A stretch of DNA of 64,000 nucleotides from Actinomadura syzygii (GTDB lineage Bacteria > Actinomycetota > Actinomycetes > Streptosporangiales > Streptosporangiaceae), in the NCBI RefSeq assembly GCF_008085905.1, contig NZ_VSFF01000010.1, positions 248,001 to 312,000 of the forward strand, read 5' to 3'. Positions within the stretch are counted from its first letter, which is position 1. Every line of letters begins with the position of its first letter. The translations under genes were made by a program, and so were the position numbers. The notes below the pieces were generated by a model. The model made no database searches. It saw nothing but the letters and a program-made list of their open reading frames with translations, and had not been told where the DNA came from. Below, piece by piece: positions 17,298 through 25,847 of the stretch.

Positions 17298-17410
17298 CGC
17301 CGGAACGCGGCCCGCCGACCCGTGGCGCGCCCGCCGGACAAGAGCCCGGTTCCGGCGGGCGTGTCACGCTCACGGCGGCCCCGCCGGTCCGAGCGGTGCG
17401 GACGACAAGG

Positions 17411-17416
17411 GATAAT
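17411..17416 (+). promoter_or_regulatory. -10 element of a probably leaderless Rrf2 mRNA
   Basis: GATAAT ends 6 bases before the ATG at 17423, so transcription would start at or next to the A of the start codon. No Shine-Dalgarno sequence precedes this ATG. No clear -35 is seen. Confidence 0.55.
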
Positions 17417-17422
17417 GCGTAC

Positions 17423-17887
17423 ATGCGATTGTCCGCCCGGGTCGACTACGCCTTGCGCGCCTCCGCCGAGCTGGCGGTCGCCGGGTCCCGCCCGGTGACC
17501 GCGGTGCAGCTCGCCGAGGCGCAGCAGATACCGCCCAAGTTCCTGGAGAACATCCTCGGCCAGCTGCGCCGGTCCGGTCTCATCCGGAGCCAGCGGGGGC
17601 CCGAGGGCGGCTACTGGCTGGCGCGCCCGGCCGAGGAGATCTCCCTCGCCGACATCATCCGCGCCATCGACGGGCCGCTGCTCGGCGTCCGGGGCGAGCG
17701 CCCCGAGCACGTCGGGTACGAGGGGCCCGCGAGCTCCCTCCAGGAGGTGTGGATCGCGCTGCGCGCCAGCGAGCGCTCCATCCTGGAGCAGGTCATGCTC
17801 TCCCACATCGCGGCGGGCGAGCTGCCGGAGCCCGTCCGCAAGCTCACCGAGGACCCGTCCGCCTGGGAAAGCCCCTCCTTCATCTGA
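17423..17887 (+). CDS. Rrf2-family transcriptional regulator lacking cysteines
   Basis: A 154-residue winged-helix regulator beginning MRLSARVDYALRASAELAVA, with VTAVQLAEAQQIPPKFLENIL as the DNA-recognition region (about 27-50) and the wing QRGPEGGYWLARP near 60-70. There is no cysteine in the protein, so it cannot carry the Fe-S cluster of IscR/NsrR and must sense something else or act constitutively. The ATG at 17423 is preceded by a -10 element at leaderless distance. It lies 6 bases before the nei gene, so the two are likely cotranscribed. Confidence 0.88.
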   Translation: MRLSARVDYALRASAELAVAGSRPVTAVQLAEAQQIPPKFLENILGQLRRSGLIRSQRGPEGGYWLARPAEEISLADIIRAIDGPLLGVRGERPEHVGYEGPASSLQEVWIALRASERSILEQVMLSHIAAGELPEPVRKLTEDPSAWESPSFI

Positions 17888-17893
17888 GTCCCC

Positions 17894-18730
17894 ATGCCGG
17901 AAGGTGACGTCGTCTGGCTGACCGCCCGCAGGCTGCGCGAGGCGCTCGCCGGGCGGCCGCTCACGCGCTCGGACTTCCGCGTCCCCCGGCTCGCGACCGC
18001 CGACCTGCGCGGCCGGACGGTCCTCGCCGCCGAGCCGCGCGGCAAGCACCTGCTCATCCGGGTGGAGGGCGGGCTGACCGTCCACACGCACCTGCTGATG
18101 GAGGGGCGCTGGCGGATCGGCCGGGCCGGTTTCCCGTGGGGGGACGACCCCCCACACCCCCCGAACCGGAGAGGGCCCGCGCCGCGCGACCACCGCGTCC
18201 GGCTCGTGCTGGCCAACACCGAGTGGCAGGCGGTGGGCTACTCCCTCGGCCTCGTGGAGCTGCTGCGGACCGCCGAGGAGGACAGGGCGGTCGGCCATCT
18301 CGGGCCCGACCTGCTCGACCCGTCGTGGGACGCGGGGCTCGCGGCCGAGGCGGTCGCCCGGCTGGCCGGGCTGCCCGACCGGGCGATCGGCGAGGCGCTG
18401 CTCGACCAGACGCTGCTCGCCGGGATCGGGAACGTCTACAAGGCCGAGATCCTGTTCCTGCGGGGCGTGCATCCGTGGGCCGCCATGAGGGACGTTCCCG
18501 ACCTGCAAGGGCTGGTGGAGCTCGCTCACCGGCTCCTGGACCTCAACAAGGCGCGGCACGGCCACATCACGACCGGTGACCTGGGACGGGGCCGCGAGCA
18601 CTGGGTGTACGGGCGGGCCGGGCGGCCCTGCCGCCGCTGCGGCGCCCGGATCGAACGCCGCGACCAGGCGTCCCGGGTGGGCGAGCGGGTCACGTTCTGG
18701 TGCCCGCGCTGCCAGCCGGCCCCCGCCTAG
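17894..18730 (+). CDS. nei: Fpg/Nei-family DNA glycosylase (endonuclease VIII type)
   Basis: A 278-residue base-excision repair glycosylase/AP lyase. The mature N-terminus after Met removal would be Pro2-Glu3 (MPEGD), the catalytic pair of the family. The central H2TH region includes IGEALLDQTLLAGIGNVYKAEILF. A C-terminal zinc finger is formed by CRRC near 246-249 and CPRC near 269-272. MPEGD favours Nei over Fpg. Residues about 81-93 (GDDPPHPP) are encoded by a palindromic element also found in two other genes here. This gene is near recA and lhr in Streptomyces too. Confidence 0.92.
   Translation: MPEGDVVWLTARRLREALAGRPLTRSDFRVPRLATADLRGRTVLAAEPRGKHLLIRVEGGLTVHTHLLMEGRWRIGRAGFPWGDDPPHPPNRRGPAPRDHRVRLVLANTEWQAVGYSLGLVELLRTAEEDRAVGHLGPDLLDPSWDAGLAAEAVARLAGLPDRAIGEALLDQTLLAGIGNVYKAEILFLRGVHPWAAMRDVPDLQGLVELAHRLLDLNKARHGHITTGDLGRGREHWVYGRAGRPCRRCGARIERRDQASRVGERVTFWCPRCQPAPA
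18136..18170 (+). repeat. Palindromic coding-region element, copy 1 (in nei)
   Basis: GTGGGGGG (18136-18143), loop ACGA, CCCCCCAC (18148-18155), then ACCCCCCGAACCGG. The 8-bp stem is perfect. Near-identical copies lie at 33189-33225 and 35779-35811. Here it is translated in frame within the glycosylase. Confidence 0.85.
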
Positions 18731-18899
18731 CGGACACGGTCGGCGCCCGCCCGGCCGCCCCCGGGACGTGCGGGCGGGTCGCCGCCTGATCTCTCGCGGG
18801 TCGCCGGATCCTGCGCCCGTCCTCCGCATCCTCGGTCGGAGACCGTTCCAAGTCAATTCTCGGGTTTTCTTATCGATCCCCCAGCTCTACCTTGGGGAA

Positions 18900-19784
18900 A
18901 TGACCTTGGACGATCTCCGCGTGTTCGTGGCCGTCTGCGCGGCGGGCAACCTCAGCGCCGTCGCCCGCGACCTGTCGTGCAGCCAGTCGGCGGTCAGCCA
19001 GCACGTCAAGCGGCTCGAACGGGAGACGGGGCTCGCCCTGCTGGAGCGGCGGCCGCGCGGCGTCGTGCCGACCGGGGCGGGGCGCGTCCTGGAGCGGGCC
19101 GCCGCGGAGGGCATCGCCGGGCTGGACGCGGCGCTGCGCCGCCTCGACGACCTGCGCCGCGGCGTCGGCGGGACGGTCCGCGTCGCGACCGGGGCGACGA
19201 CCGTCCGGCACTTCATGGCGGCGGGCGTGGCCGCGTTCCGCGAGCGCCGCCCCGAGACGGCGCTCCAGTTCGAGACGGCCGGGTCCAGCCGCCGGTGCCT
19301 GGAGGCCGTCCGCGCGCACGCCGCCGACCTGGCGTGGGTGACGGTCGGGCCGCCGCTGGACGGCGTCGAGCAGCGCCCGTCCCGCGAGCTGCCCTGGATG
19401 CTCGCCGTCCACTCCGGCGACCCGCTGGCGGAGCGGGCGTCCGTCGCGCCGGCCGACCTGTCCGGCATCCGGCACATCGAGCTGCCGGAGCACTCGACGT
19501 CCCGCGTCCACCTGGAGGCGCACCTCGGACGGCACGGGGTGCGGCTGACGTCCACGACGAGCGTCGCCGACTGGGACACCGCCCTGCTGCTCGCCGAGCT
19601 GGGCCTCGGCCACGCGATCCTGCCCGCGCTGCCCGGCTGGGGACGCGGGCGGGGCGGCGTCCGGCTCGTCCCGATCCCGGACCTGCCGCCGCTCGCGGCC
19701 GGGTGGGCCGCCCGCCGGTGGGACGCGCTCAGCCCGCTCGCCGCCGAGTTCGCGGAGACCGTCCTCGCGCACCTGCCGCCCTGA
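18900..19784 (+). CDS. LysR-family transcriptional regulator
   Basis: A 294-residue LysR regulator. The N-terminal helix-turn-helix is LDDLRVFVAVCAAGNLSAVA followed by SCSQSAVSQHVKRLERETG (about residues 4-45). A periplasmic-binding-like effector domain follows from about 90. The ATG at 18900 gives a canonical family start and has GGGGAA just upstream. No obvious target is divergent, since nei lies upstream on the same strand, so regulon and ligand are unknown. A strong bidirectional terminator separates it from dps. Confidence 0.9.
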   Translation: MTLDDLRVFVAVCAAGNLSAVARDLSCSQSAVSQHVKRLERETGLALLERRPRGVVPTGAGRVLERAAAEGIAGLDAALRRLDDLRRGVGGTVRVATGATTVRHFMAAGVAAFRERRPETALQFETAGSSRRCLEAVRAHAADLAWVTVGPPLDGVEQRPSRELPWMLAVHSGDPLAERASVAPADLSGIRHIELPEHSTSRVHLEAHLGRHGVRLTSTTSVADWDTALLLAELGLGHAILPALPGWGRGRGGVRLVPIPDLPPLAAGWAARRWDALSPLAAEFAETVLAHLPP

Positions 19785-19807
19785 CCGCGCCCGCGACGGG
19801 AAACGGC

Positions 19808-19851
19808 GAAGCCCCGGTCCCCGCCGTGACGGCGGCGGGGACCGGGGCTTC
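19808..19851. terminator. Bidirectional terminator between lysR and dps
   Basis: GAAGCCCCGGTCCCCGCCG pairs with CGGCGGGGACCGGGGCTTC around a short loop: a perfect 19-bp stem in the space between two convergent genes. Confidence 0.9.
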
Positions 19852-19884
19852 GTCGCGTCCCGGACGTCCGGGACGCGGGACGTG

Positions 19885-20352
19885 TCAGACCTGCGCCTGG
19901 AACATCCAGTGCTGCTTCTCGAGCTGCGCGGTGAGGCTGATGAGCAGGTCCTGGGTGACCTGGTCGGGCTCGTCGGTCGCCTCGATCCGCTCGCGGAACC
20001 GCGCGATGATCTGCGCGAGGATGTCGGTGATCGCGGCGACGACCTTGTCGTCGGCGAGGTACCCGGCCTCCAGCTGCGCGAGGGCCGTGCGGTCCGCCAC
20101 CGTGCGGGAGCGTCCGTCGGGGTTCAGGCCGATCGCGACGGCGCGCTCGGCGACGTCGTCCTGACCGGTGCGAGCGAGGGCGACGATCTCGTCCAGGTGC
20201 TCGTGAACGACCTTGAAGTTGCGCCCGGTGAGGTTCCAGTGGGCCTGCTTGGCGAGCAGCGACAGATCGATGAGGTCGATGAGGGAGCCCTGGAGGGCGT
20301 CCCCGGTGACCTTGAGGGCCTCGTCGCTGAGGGGGCTCTTGACGGCCGCCAT
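19885..20352 (-). CDS. dps: Dps-type DNA-protecting ferritin
   Basis: A 155-residue Dps protein; twelve such subunits form a shell that oxidises and stores iron with peroxide, and protect DNA in stationary phase. The ferroxidase signature is AKQAHWNLTGRNFKVVHEHLDEIV with DDVAERAVAIG after it. The start at 20352 (MAAVKSPLSDEALKVTG) is preceded by AAGGAG; upstream in-frame codons give non-homologous sequence. The N-terminus is short and only mildly basic. Upstream is an inverted repeat GTTGT-N6-ACAAC that could be regulatory. Confidence 0.95.
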   Translation of the reverse strand: MAAVKSPLSDEALKVTGDALQGSLIDLIDLSLLAKQAHWNLTGRNFKVVHEHLDEIVALARTGQDDVAERAVAIGLNPDGRSRTVADRTALAQLEAGYLADDKVVAAITDILAQIIARFRERIEATDEPDQVTQDLLISLTAQLEKQHWMFQAQV

Positions 20353-20428
20353 GATGGGCTCCTTCCGCGTCGTTACGGTTGTCCGCCTACAACACGGGAC
20401 CATCCCCGCAAATGCCGCGCTCATACGT

Positions 20429-20453
20429 GAGGCCGCGCACACCGCGCGGCCTC
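20429..20453 (-). terminator. Hairpin downstream of clgR
   Basis: GAGGCCGCGC (20429-20438), loop ACACC, GCGCGGCCTC (20444-20453): a perfect 10-bp stem between clgR and dps. Confidence 0.7.
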
Positions 20454-20532
20454 AGCTCGGGCGGGACGGCACGGGAGGGCGAACCCCCCGCACGTGCCCC
20501 GCGGACGAGGAATGTGCGGAAATCGCGGAGCG

Positions 20533-20886
20533 TCAGGCGGCGACCATGTCGCCGCGGAACTCCCCGGTGATCTCCTCGGGCGTCTCCGGGATGCGCTCGG
20601 TGGGGATGCGCTCGTGCTCCGGCGCGCCCGCCATGACCGGCTCGTGCTGCAGCTCGGCGAGGGCGAGTTGGTCCGCCACTTCCCTGAGCACGTGCGACAG
20701 CGGGACCCCGAGTGCCTTGCAGATCGAGGAGAGCAATTCCGAAGAAGCCTCTTTCTGCCCCCGTTCGACCTCGGACAGGTAGCCGAGTGACACCCGCGCC
20801 GCCGCGGACACCTCACGGAGGGTGCGTCCCTGGCGCAGCCGCAGCTGCCGCAGTACGTCACCGAGCAGCTGGCGAAGCAGGACCAT
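20533..20886 (-). CDS. clgR: ClgR-type helix-turn-helix activator
   Basis: A 117-residue XRE-type regulator starting MVLLRQLLGDVLRQLRLRQG, with the helix-turn-helix TLREVSAAARVSLGYLSEVERGQKEASSELLSSI (about 20-53). This is the ClgR signature. ClgR activates clp protease and damage genes in actinobacteria, including RecA-NDp promoters in mycobacteria. It ends DMVAA, an Ala-Ala tail reminiscent of ClpP-targeting C-termini reported for Streptomyces ClgR. The start at 20886 fits homologues. A palindrome lies 87 bases upstream. Location beside cinA/pgsA is conserved. Confidence 0.93.
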   Translation of the reverse strand: MVLLRQLLGDVLRQLRLRQGRTLREVSAAARVSLGYLSEVERGQKEASSELLSSICKALGVPLSHVLREVADQLALAELQHEPVMAGAPEHERIPTERIPETPEEITGEFRGDMVAA

Positions 20887-20972
20887 CGTCTCGCTCCCTC
20901 CCTCAGTTCGGACCATCTGCCGGTTCCACCGTACCCGCCTTGACGGCGGCCATGGCAGACCGTTGATTTCGT

Positions 20973-20985
20973 GTTCGCTCGGAAC
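20973..20985. promoter_or_regulatory. Candidate ClgR autoregulatory palindrome
   Basis: GTTCGCTCGGAAC, with GTTC and GAAC arms, lies between cinA and clgR. It contains the GTTCGC half-site of the reported ClgR motif but the second half is imperfect. Confidence 0.35.
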
Positions 20986-20997
20986 GTAACGCTGTAA

Positions 20998-22293
20998 TCA
21001 GCCCGGATCTTCCCGATCTTCCCGAGCCGGGTCGTCCGGATCCGGTTCGGGAAGCCCGACCAGGACACGTCTCAGCAGCTCAAGGGCGTGGACGACGGTC
21101 ATCCGCCGGATCACCGCCCGGGTCTCGGGCCCGGCTCCGGGCACGGGAAGTCGCGGCGCGGCCACGATGGGCGATTTTCCGGGACCGGCCACGCCGATGT
21201 AGACCGTTCCGACCTCCTGGCCGTCCTGCGGCTCGGGTCCGGCGACTCCGGTCACGGCGAGCCCGTACGTCGCGCCGAGCGCGTCCCTGGCGCCCGCCGC
21301 CATCGCGGCGGCCACGTCCGGGTGGACGGCCCCGTGCTCTTCGAGGAGGCCCGCGGGGACGCCGAGCATGCCCCGCTTCGCGTCCGTGGCGTACGTCACG
21401 AGGCCGCCGGCGAACGTCGCCGACGAGCCGGGCATCGCGGTCAGCTCCGCGCCGATGAGGCCGCCGGTGAGCGACTCGGCCGTCGCGACCGTCGCGGACC
21501 GCTCGGCGAGCAGCCGGTGGACGACCCGGTCCAGCGACTCGTCCTCGGCCCCGTACACCGCGGATCCGAGCAGCTCCCGGACGCGCGCCTCGACGTCCGC
21601 GAGCCGTCCGGCGGCGTCCCTGCCCGCGACCGTGATGCGGACCTTCACCTCGGCGGGATCCGGCAGGTAGGCGAGCCGGACGCCGTCCATCTCCTCCACC
21701 TCTGCGAGCCGCGACGCGACGACCGACTCCCACATCCGCGCGGTGCGCAGGGTGCGGCGCGCCACCGCGGGCAGCCCGGCGATCTCCTTCAGCTCCGGCA
21801 GGACGACCTCGTCGGTGATCGTCCGCATCTCGAACGGGACGCCGGGCAGCGCGTACACGATCCCGCCGGGCAGCTCGACGCGCAGGCCGGGCGCCGACCC
21901 GGCCGAGTTGCGCAGGATCCGCGCGCCCTCGGGGACGTCCGCCATGCGCAGCGCCATCGGCCGCAGCTCGCGCCCGGCCCGCGCGACCCGCTCGCGCAGC
22001 CGCCGCTCCAGGCCCGCGTCCCGGACGAGCGCCACCCCCGCCGCCTCGGCGAGCGCGTCGCGGGTCAGGTCGTCGTAGGTGGGGCCGAGCCCGCCGGTCG
22101 TGATCACCGCGTCGGCGCGGCCGAGCGCGGCCCGCACCGCCTCGACGATGACGTCCAGCTCGTCGCCGACGACCACGCTGCGGGTGACGTCGACTCCGTG
22201 GTCGGCGAGCCGGCGGCCGAGCCAGGCGGCGTTGCCGTTGACCGTGTCGCCGAGGAGCAGCTCGTCCCCGACGGTGAGCAGTTCGACCCGCAT
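20998..22293 (-). CDS. cinA: CinA-family nicotinamide-nucleotide amidohydrolase / molybdopterin-binding-like protein
   Basis: A 431-residue two-domain CinA. The N-terminal MoCF domain starts MRVELLTVGDELLLGDTVN and contains ITTGGLGPTYDDLTRDALAE (about 70-90). The C-terminal amidohydrolase domain begins near 255 with ATAESLTGGLIGAELTAMPGSS and contains GLAVTGVAGP. It recycles nicotinamide mononucleotide made during NAD turnover, including by DNA ligase. An ATG at 22293 matches the family start. The upstream 469 bp separates it from pgsA, so it has its own promoter rather than being coupled to pgsA. Confidence 0.93.
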   Translation of the reverse strand: MRVELLTVGDELLLGDTVNGNAAWLGRRLADHGVDVTRSVVVGDELDVIVEAVRAALGRADAVITTGGLGPTYDDLTRDALAEAAGVALVRDAGLERRLRERVARAGRELRPMALRMADVPEGARILRNSAGSAPGLRVELPGGIVYALPGVPFEMRTITDEVVLPELKEIAGLPAVARRTLRTARMWESVVASRLAEVEEMDGVRLAYLPDPAEVKVRITVAGRDAAGRLADVEARVRELLGSAVYGAEDESLDRVVHRLLAERSATVATAESLTGGLIGAELTAMPGSSATFAGGLVTYATDAKRGMLGVPAGLLEEHGAVHPDVAAAMAAGARDALGATYGLAVTGVAGPEPQDGQEVGTVYIGVAGPGKSPIVAAPRLPVPGAGPETRAVIRRMTVVHALELLRRVLVGLPEPDPDDPAREDREDPG

Positions 22294-22304
22294 CGCGTCC
22301 TCGT

Positions 22305-22334
22305 TTCGGCGGTCCAGGTTTCGGCGGTCCAGGG
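22305..22334. repeat. 15-bp tandem duplication upstream of cinA
   Basis: TTTCGGCGGTCCAGG is present twice head to tail, 12 bases upstream of the cinA start codon. Confidence 0.85.
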
Positions 22335-22705
22335 GCTGGGTGCCGGGCGTCCCGAATCTACCGGCGGCCCGGTCGCGGGACGGACCTGCCCACCCGCCGG
22401 TTGACGGGAGAAGAAGTCCGAATGCGGACGACGGCCCCGGCCGAAGATCGAACCGGTCCAACCCGATTTCCCATTTCCGTCGCCGAAGAAAAGGGAGGGC
22501 CGCGCATTGTGCGCCGTGCGCCCGCCTCGTCCGACAGTGCGCGCGGCGGGCATGGCGGACGGGACGCGCATCGTCGCCGCGACCCGCCCGGCCCCCGCCC
22601 GACCCTTTCGGGAATCGCAGGTCACATTGTGAGTCAGACCTCATTCCCCCGATTCGTCCGCGGGGAGGATCACGAGGATAATCGTGCATCGCGGCGCCGC
22701 GATCG

Positions 22706-22748
22706 GGGCTGCGGGGCCACGACCGGGGTGGGCGTGGTCCCGCAGCCC
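22706..22748 (-). terminator. Terminator hairpin of the rimO-pgsA transcript
   Basis: GGGCTGCGGGGCCACG (22706-22721) pairs with CGTGGTCCCGCAGCCC (22733-22748), a 16-bp stem with one G-T wobble, just past the pgsA stop. Confidence 0.8.
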
Positions 22749-22762
22749 ACCTCGAACCCCGG

Positions 22763-23353
22763 TCAGGAGGCGGCGGGCCCGCGGCGCAGCCGCCATGCCT
22801 GGACGACGTAGTCCGCACCCGTGACGACGGTGACGACCAGCGCGGCGCCCATCGTGGCCCAGCGCAGCGGGTCGAGCGGTCCGGGCAGGATGTACAGGCC
22901 GATCGCGATGACCTGGAGCATCGTCTTCAGCTTGCCGCCCTTGCTCGCCGGGATCACGCCGCGCCGGATCACGATGAACCGCAGCACCGTGATGCCGATC
23001 TCGCGGGTCATGATCACGGCGGTGACCCACCACCACAGCTCCCCCATCAGCGACAGGCTGACGAGCGCCGCGCCGGTGAGCGCCTTGTCGGCGATCGGGT
23101 CGGCGATCTTGCCGAAGTCGGTGACCAGGCCGCGGGCCCGGGCCAGATCGCCGTCGATCTTGTCGGTGATCGAGGCGGCGGCGAACACGGCGAACGCGGC
23201 GAGCCGCCAGCCGTCGCCGTCCAGGAACAGGAACCAGACGAACACCGGCACCAGCGCGATGCGCACGAGGGTCAGCGCGTTCGCGACGTTCCAGACGCCG
23301 GCGGGCGGCGGGCCCTGCGAGCCCGCGACCGGGTCCGGGGTGCCCGCGATCAC
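22763..23353 (-). CDS. pgsA: CDP-diacylglycerol-glycerol-3-phosphate phosphatidyltransferase-like membrane enzyme
   Basis: A 196-residue CDP-alcohol phosphatidyltransferase that forms a phospholipid from CDP-diacylglycerol and an alcohol, probably glycerol 3-phosphate. The family motif D-G-x2-A-R-x8-G-x3-D-x3-D is exact in DGDLARARGLVTDFG followed by KIADPIAD. About four to five membrane helices (LVRIALVPVFVWFLFL, IAIGLYILPG and others). The GTG at 23353 overlaps the rimO stop by 4 bases (GTGA), showing tight coupling. The same rimO-pgsA-cinA-clgR order occurs in Streptomyces. Confidence 0.9.
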   Translation of the reverse strand: MIAGTPDPVAGSQGPPPAGVWNVANALTLVRIALVPVFVWFLFLDGDGWRLAAFAVFAAASITDKIDGDLARARGLVTDFGKIADPIADKALTGAALVSLSLMGELWWWVTAVIMTREIGITVLRFIVIRRGVIPASKGGKLKTMLQVIAIGLYILPGPLDPLRWATMGAALVVTVVTGADYVVQAWRLRRGPAAS

Positions 23354-24768
23354 GACACGTCCGCGGTCAGGTCCACGCCGTCGCTGCCGGTCACCCGGGC
23401 CGCGACGATCTCGCCGAGGGTGAGCCCGGCGCCGCGGACGCGGACCGTCCCGTCCACCTCCGGCGCCTGGTGCTCGGCGCGGCCCTCGACGAGGCCGTCG
23501 TCCGCCTTGTCCTCCAGCAGGACGCTGACCGCCGTGCCGATCCGGTCCTCGGCGCGCTGCGCGGTCAGCTCGTCGGCGAGGCTCGACAGCTCCTCGACGC
23601 GGGCGGCGACCTCCGCGGCGTCGAGCTTGCCGTCGAGGTCGGCGGCCTCGGTGCCGTCCTCGTCGGAGTAGCCGAACACGCCGATCGCGTCGAGCCGGGC
23701 GGCGGACAGGAACTCGGCCAGTTCGTCGACGTCGTCCTCGGTCTCGCCGGGGAACCCGACGATGAAGTTCGACCGGACGCCCGCCTCGGGCGCCAGCTCG
23801 CGGATCCGGTCGAGCAGGCCGAGGAACCGCTCCCGGTCGCCGAACCGACGCATCGACCGCAGCACCGGGCCGCTCGCGTGCTGGAACGACAGGTCGAAGT
23901 AGGGCGCGACGCCCGGCGTCCCGCAGATCGCCTCGATCAGGCCCGGCCGCGTCTCGGCGGGTTGCAGGTAGCTCACCCGGACGCGCTCGATCCCGTCGAC
24001 GGCGGCGAGTTCGGGCAGCAGCTTCTCCAGCGCCCGAAGGTCGCCGAGGTCCTTGCCGTAGGACGTCGAGTTCTCGCTGACGAGGAACAGCTCGCGCACA
24101 CCGTGCCCGGCGAGCCACCGCGCCTCCGCCAGCACCTCCGCGGGCGGACGCGACACGTACGCGCCGCGGAACGCCGGGATCGCGCAGAACGTGCACCGCC
24201 GGTCGCAGCCGGACGCCAGCTTCAGCGGCGCGACCGGGCCGCCGCCGAGCCGCCGCCGCAGCACCCGCGGACCGGACGCGGGCGCCACCCCGTCCGGGAG
24301 GTCCTCGGGCCCGTGCCCCGGGATCGCCACCGCCGCCGACGCGCGCTCCACCGGGCTGATCGGCAGCAGGACGCGCCGGTCGCGCGGCGTGTGCGCGTCC
24401 CTTCTGCGCCCGGCGAGGACGTCGTCGAGCCGGTCGCCGATGTCGGCGTAGTCGTCGAAGCCGAGCACGGCGTCGGCCTCGGGCAGCGCCTCGGCCAGCT
24501 CGCGCCCGTACCGCTCCGCCATGCAGCCCGCCGCGACGACCTTCGCGCCCGAGTCGTGCGCGGCGAGGAGCGTGTCGATGGAGTCCTTCTTCGCGGCCTC
24601 GATGAAGCCGCAGGTGTTGACGACCACGACGTCGGCGCCGTCCGTGCCGTCGGCGCCGTCCGCCAGGTCCCAGCCCGCGTCCTCGATGCGCGCGGCGAGC
24701 TCCTCGGAGTCGACCTCGTTGCGGGCGCAGCCGAGGGTGATGAGCGAGACCTTGCGGCGAGTTGACAT
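23350..24768 (-). CDS. rimO: Ribosomal protein S12 methylthiotransferase RimO
   Basis: A 472-residue radical-SAM enzyme that methylthiolates an Asp of ribosomal protein S12. Three N-terminal cluster cysteines are in ITLGCARNEVDSEE (Cys14), VVNTCGFIE and AGCMAERYG. The radical-SAM CxxxCxxC is SGCDRRCTFCAIP, near 188-195. A C-terminal TRAM domain (about 405-470) binds substrate. The start at 24768 (MSTRRKVSLITLG) is chosen over an upstream codon as it matches the family. An Asp/Gly/Ala-rich duplication (ADGADGTDGADV) near 30-40 is a local oddity. Confidence 0.94.
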   Translation of the reverse strand: MSTRRKVSLITLGCARNEVDSEELAARIEDAGWDLADGADGTDGADVVVVNTCGFIEAAKKDSIDTLLAAHDSGAKVVAAGCMAERYGRELAEALPEADAVLGFDDYADIGDRLDDVLAGRRRDAHTPRDRRVLLPISPVERASAAVAIPGHGPEDLPDGVAPASGPRVLRRRLGGGPVAPLKLASGCDRRCTFCAIPAFRGAYVSRPPAEVLAEARWLAGHGVRELFLVSENSTSYGKDLGDLRALEKLLPELAAVDGIERVRVSYLQPAETRPGLIEAICGTPGVAPYFDLSFQHASGPVLRSMRRFGDRERFLGLLDRIRELAPEAGVRSNFIVGFPGETEDDVDELAEFLSAARLDAIGVFGYSDEDGTEAADLDGKLDAAEVAARVEELSSLADELTAQRAEDRIGTAVSVLLEDKADDGLVEGRAEHQAPEVDGTVRVRGAGLTLGEIVAARVTGSDGVDLTADVS

Positions 24769-24856
24769 GACCCTAAGGTAATGCGCCCGGACCCCGGGGA
24801 AGACCAGCAACCCGGCCGATCCGGGCCGCGCCGGGCGAGCGGGGGGCGGCGGGGGC

Positions 24857-25606
24857 TCAGGCGCGCTCGGGGTCGTTCCGGTCGAAGCTCACCCGCTGGA
24901 CGCCCTTGCCCTTGCCGGGCGCGCCGAGGTCCTTGCCGTTGACGGTGAGTCCGACGCTGCCGCCGACGCCGATGACCAGGTTCACCTTCTTCTTGGCGGT
25001 GAACTCCTTCTGGTCGCCCTTGCGCAGCATGCCGCTGAACAGCGTCTTGCCGCGGTCGTCGCGGACGTTCAGCCACGTCGTCCGCTTGGCCACGACCCGC
25101 ACCTCCACCTTGGTGCGCGGCGCGGTCGCGACCGGGCCGTCGTGCTTCGGCGGCGCGGGCGGCGCCGTGGTCGGCGGCGCGGGCGTGCCGGCGACCTGCC
25201 GCGCGGTGCGGTGCTCGCTCTCCCCGCCGTTCCCGACCACCTGGACGACCCCGTAGATGACCACGAGGGCGAGCGCGAGCGCCATCGCGGCGCTCCAGTT
25301 CGGCGAGCGGCGCTCGCGGAACGCGACGGGCTGCTCCGGCTCGAACGCCGACACCGCCGAGACGGGCTGCGGCGCGCCGCCGTGCGTCGCGTCGAACTCG
25401 GCGACGAGCGGCTCCGGGTCGATGCCGATGACCCGCGAGATGCTGCGGATGTGGCCGCGCGCGTAGAAGTTGCCGCCGCAGGCCGAGAAGTCGTCGGCCT
25501 CCATGCCGCGGATCACGGTCTCGCGTATCCGGGTCTGGAGGCTCACCTGTGTCACCGAGAGACCGGCCCGCTCGCGCTCCTCCGCCAAGGTCTCACCGAT
25601 GCTCAC
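24857..25606 (-). CDS. RodZ-like membrane protein with N-terminal helix-turn-helix
   Basis: A 249-residue protein with a cytoplasmic XRE-type helix-turn-helix (IGETLAEERERAGLSVTQVS and on, about residues 3-70), one transmembrane helix (AAMALALALVVIYGVVQVV, about 106-124), a Pro/Ala/Thr linker and an extracytoplasmic DUF4115 beta domain (VVAKRTTWLNVRDDRGKTLF onward). This is the RodZ arrangement linked to MreB and cell shape. It sits between ftsK and rimO on the same strand, as in Streptomyces. The ATG at 25606 has GGAGG upstream. Confidence 0.88.
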   Translation of the reverse strand: MSIGETLAEERERAGLSVTQVSLQTRIRETVIRGMEADDFSACGGNFYARGHIRSISRVIGIDPEPLVAEFDATHGGAPQPVSAVSAFEPEQPVAFRERRSPNWSAAMALALALVVIYGVVQVVGNGGESEHRTARQVAGTPAPPTTAPPAPPKHDGPVATAPRTKVEVRVVAKRTTWLNVRDDRGKTLFSGMLRKGDQKEFTAKKKVNLVIGVGGSVGLTVNGKDLGAPGKGKGVQRVSFDRNDPERA

Positions 25607-25847
25607 GCCGGGCCTCCTTTGAGGGCGCTCGTGGCCGATCTTCTGGAAACCAGTCTAGGAACGGCAATGCCCACTAGGCGACAGCCAACACGTTCGAAAG
25701 TGGGCAAGATTTCGCATCATTCCGCAATGCCCGGCGGCCCGACGCCCGCTCGTGACCTTCGCGCCGCCTCCGCGCCGCCCCGGCGTCACCTCGCCGCCGC
25801 CCGGCCCCCCACCGAGCCCCCCGCCGAGCCGCCGCCGCGCCCTCCGC

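Larger units (their letters stand above)
22294..22762. other. Intergenic region between cinA and pgsA
   Basis: 469 bp without a convincing gene. It contains a 15-bp tandem duplication near the cinA start and the pgsA terminator hairpin near the other end. Sequence between is ordinary GC-rich DNA with a slightly AT-richer patch around 22460-22490 and 22630-22680 that could hold the cinA promoter; no consensus boxes stand out. Confidence 0.6.

Noticed and set aside
15347..18856. A 1169-codon minus-strand frame opposite the GH3, Rrf2 and Nei genes
   Set aside because: Antisense shadow with no recognisable motif, while the opposite strand encodes three clear families.
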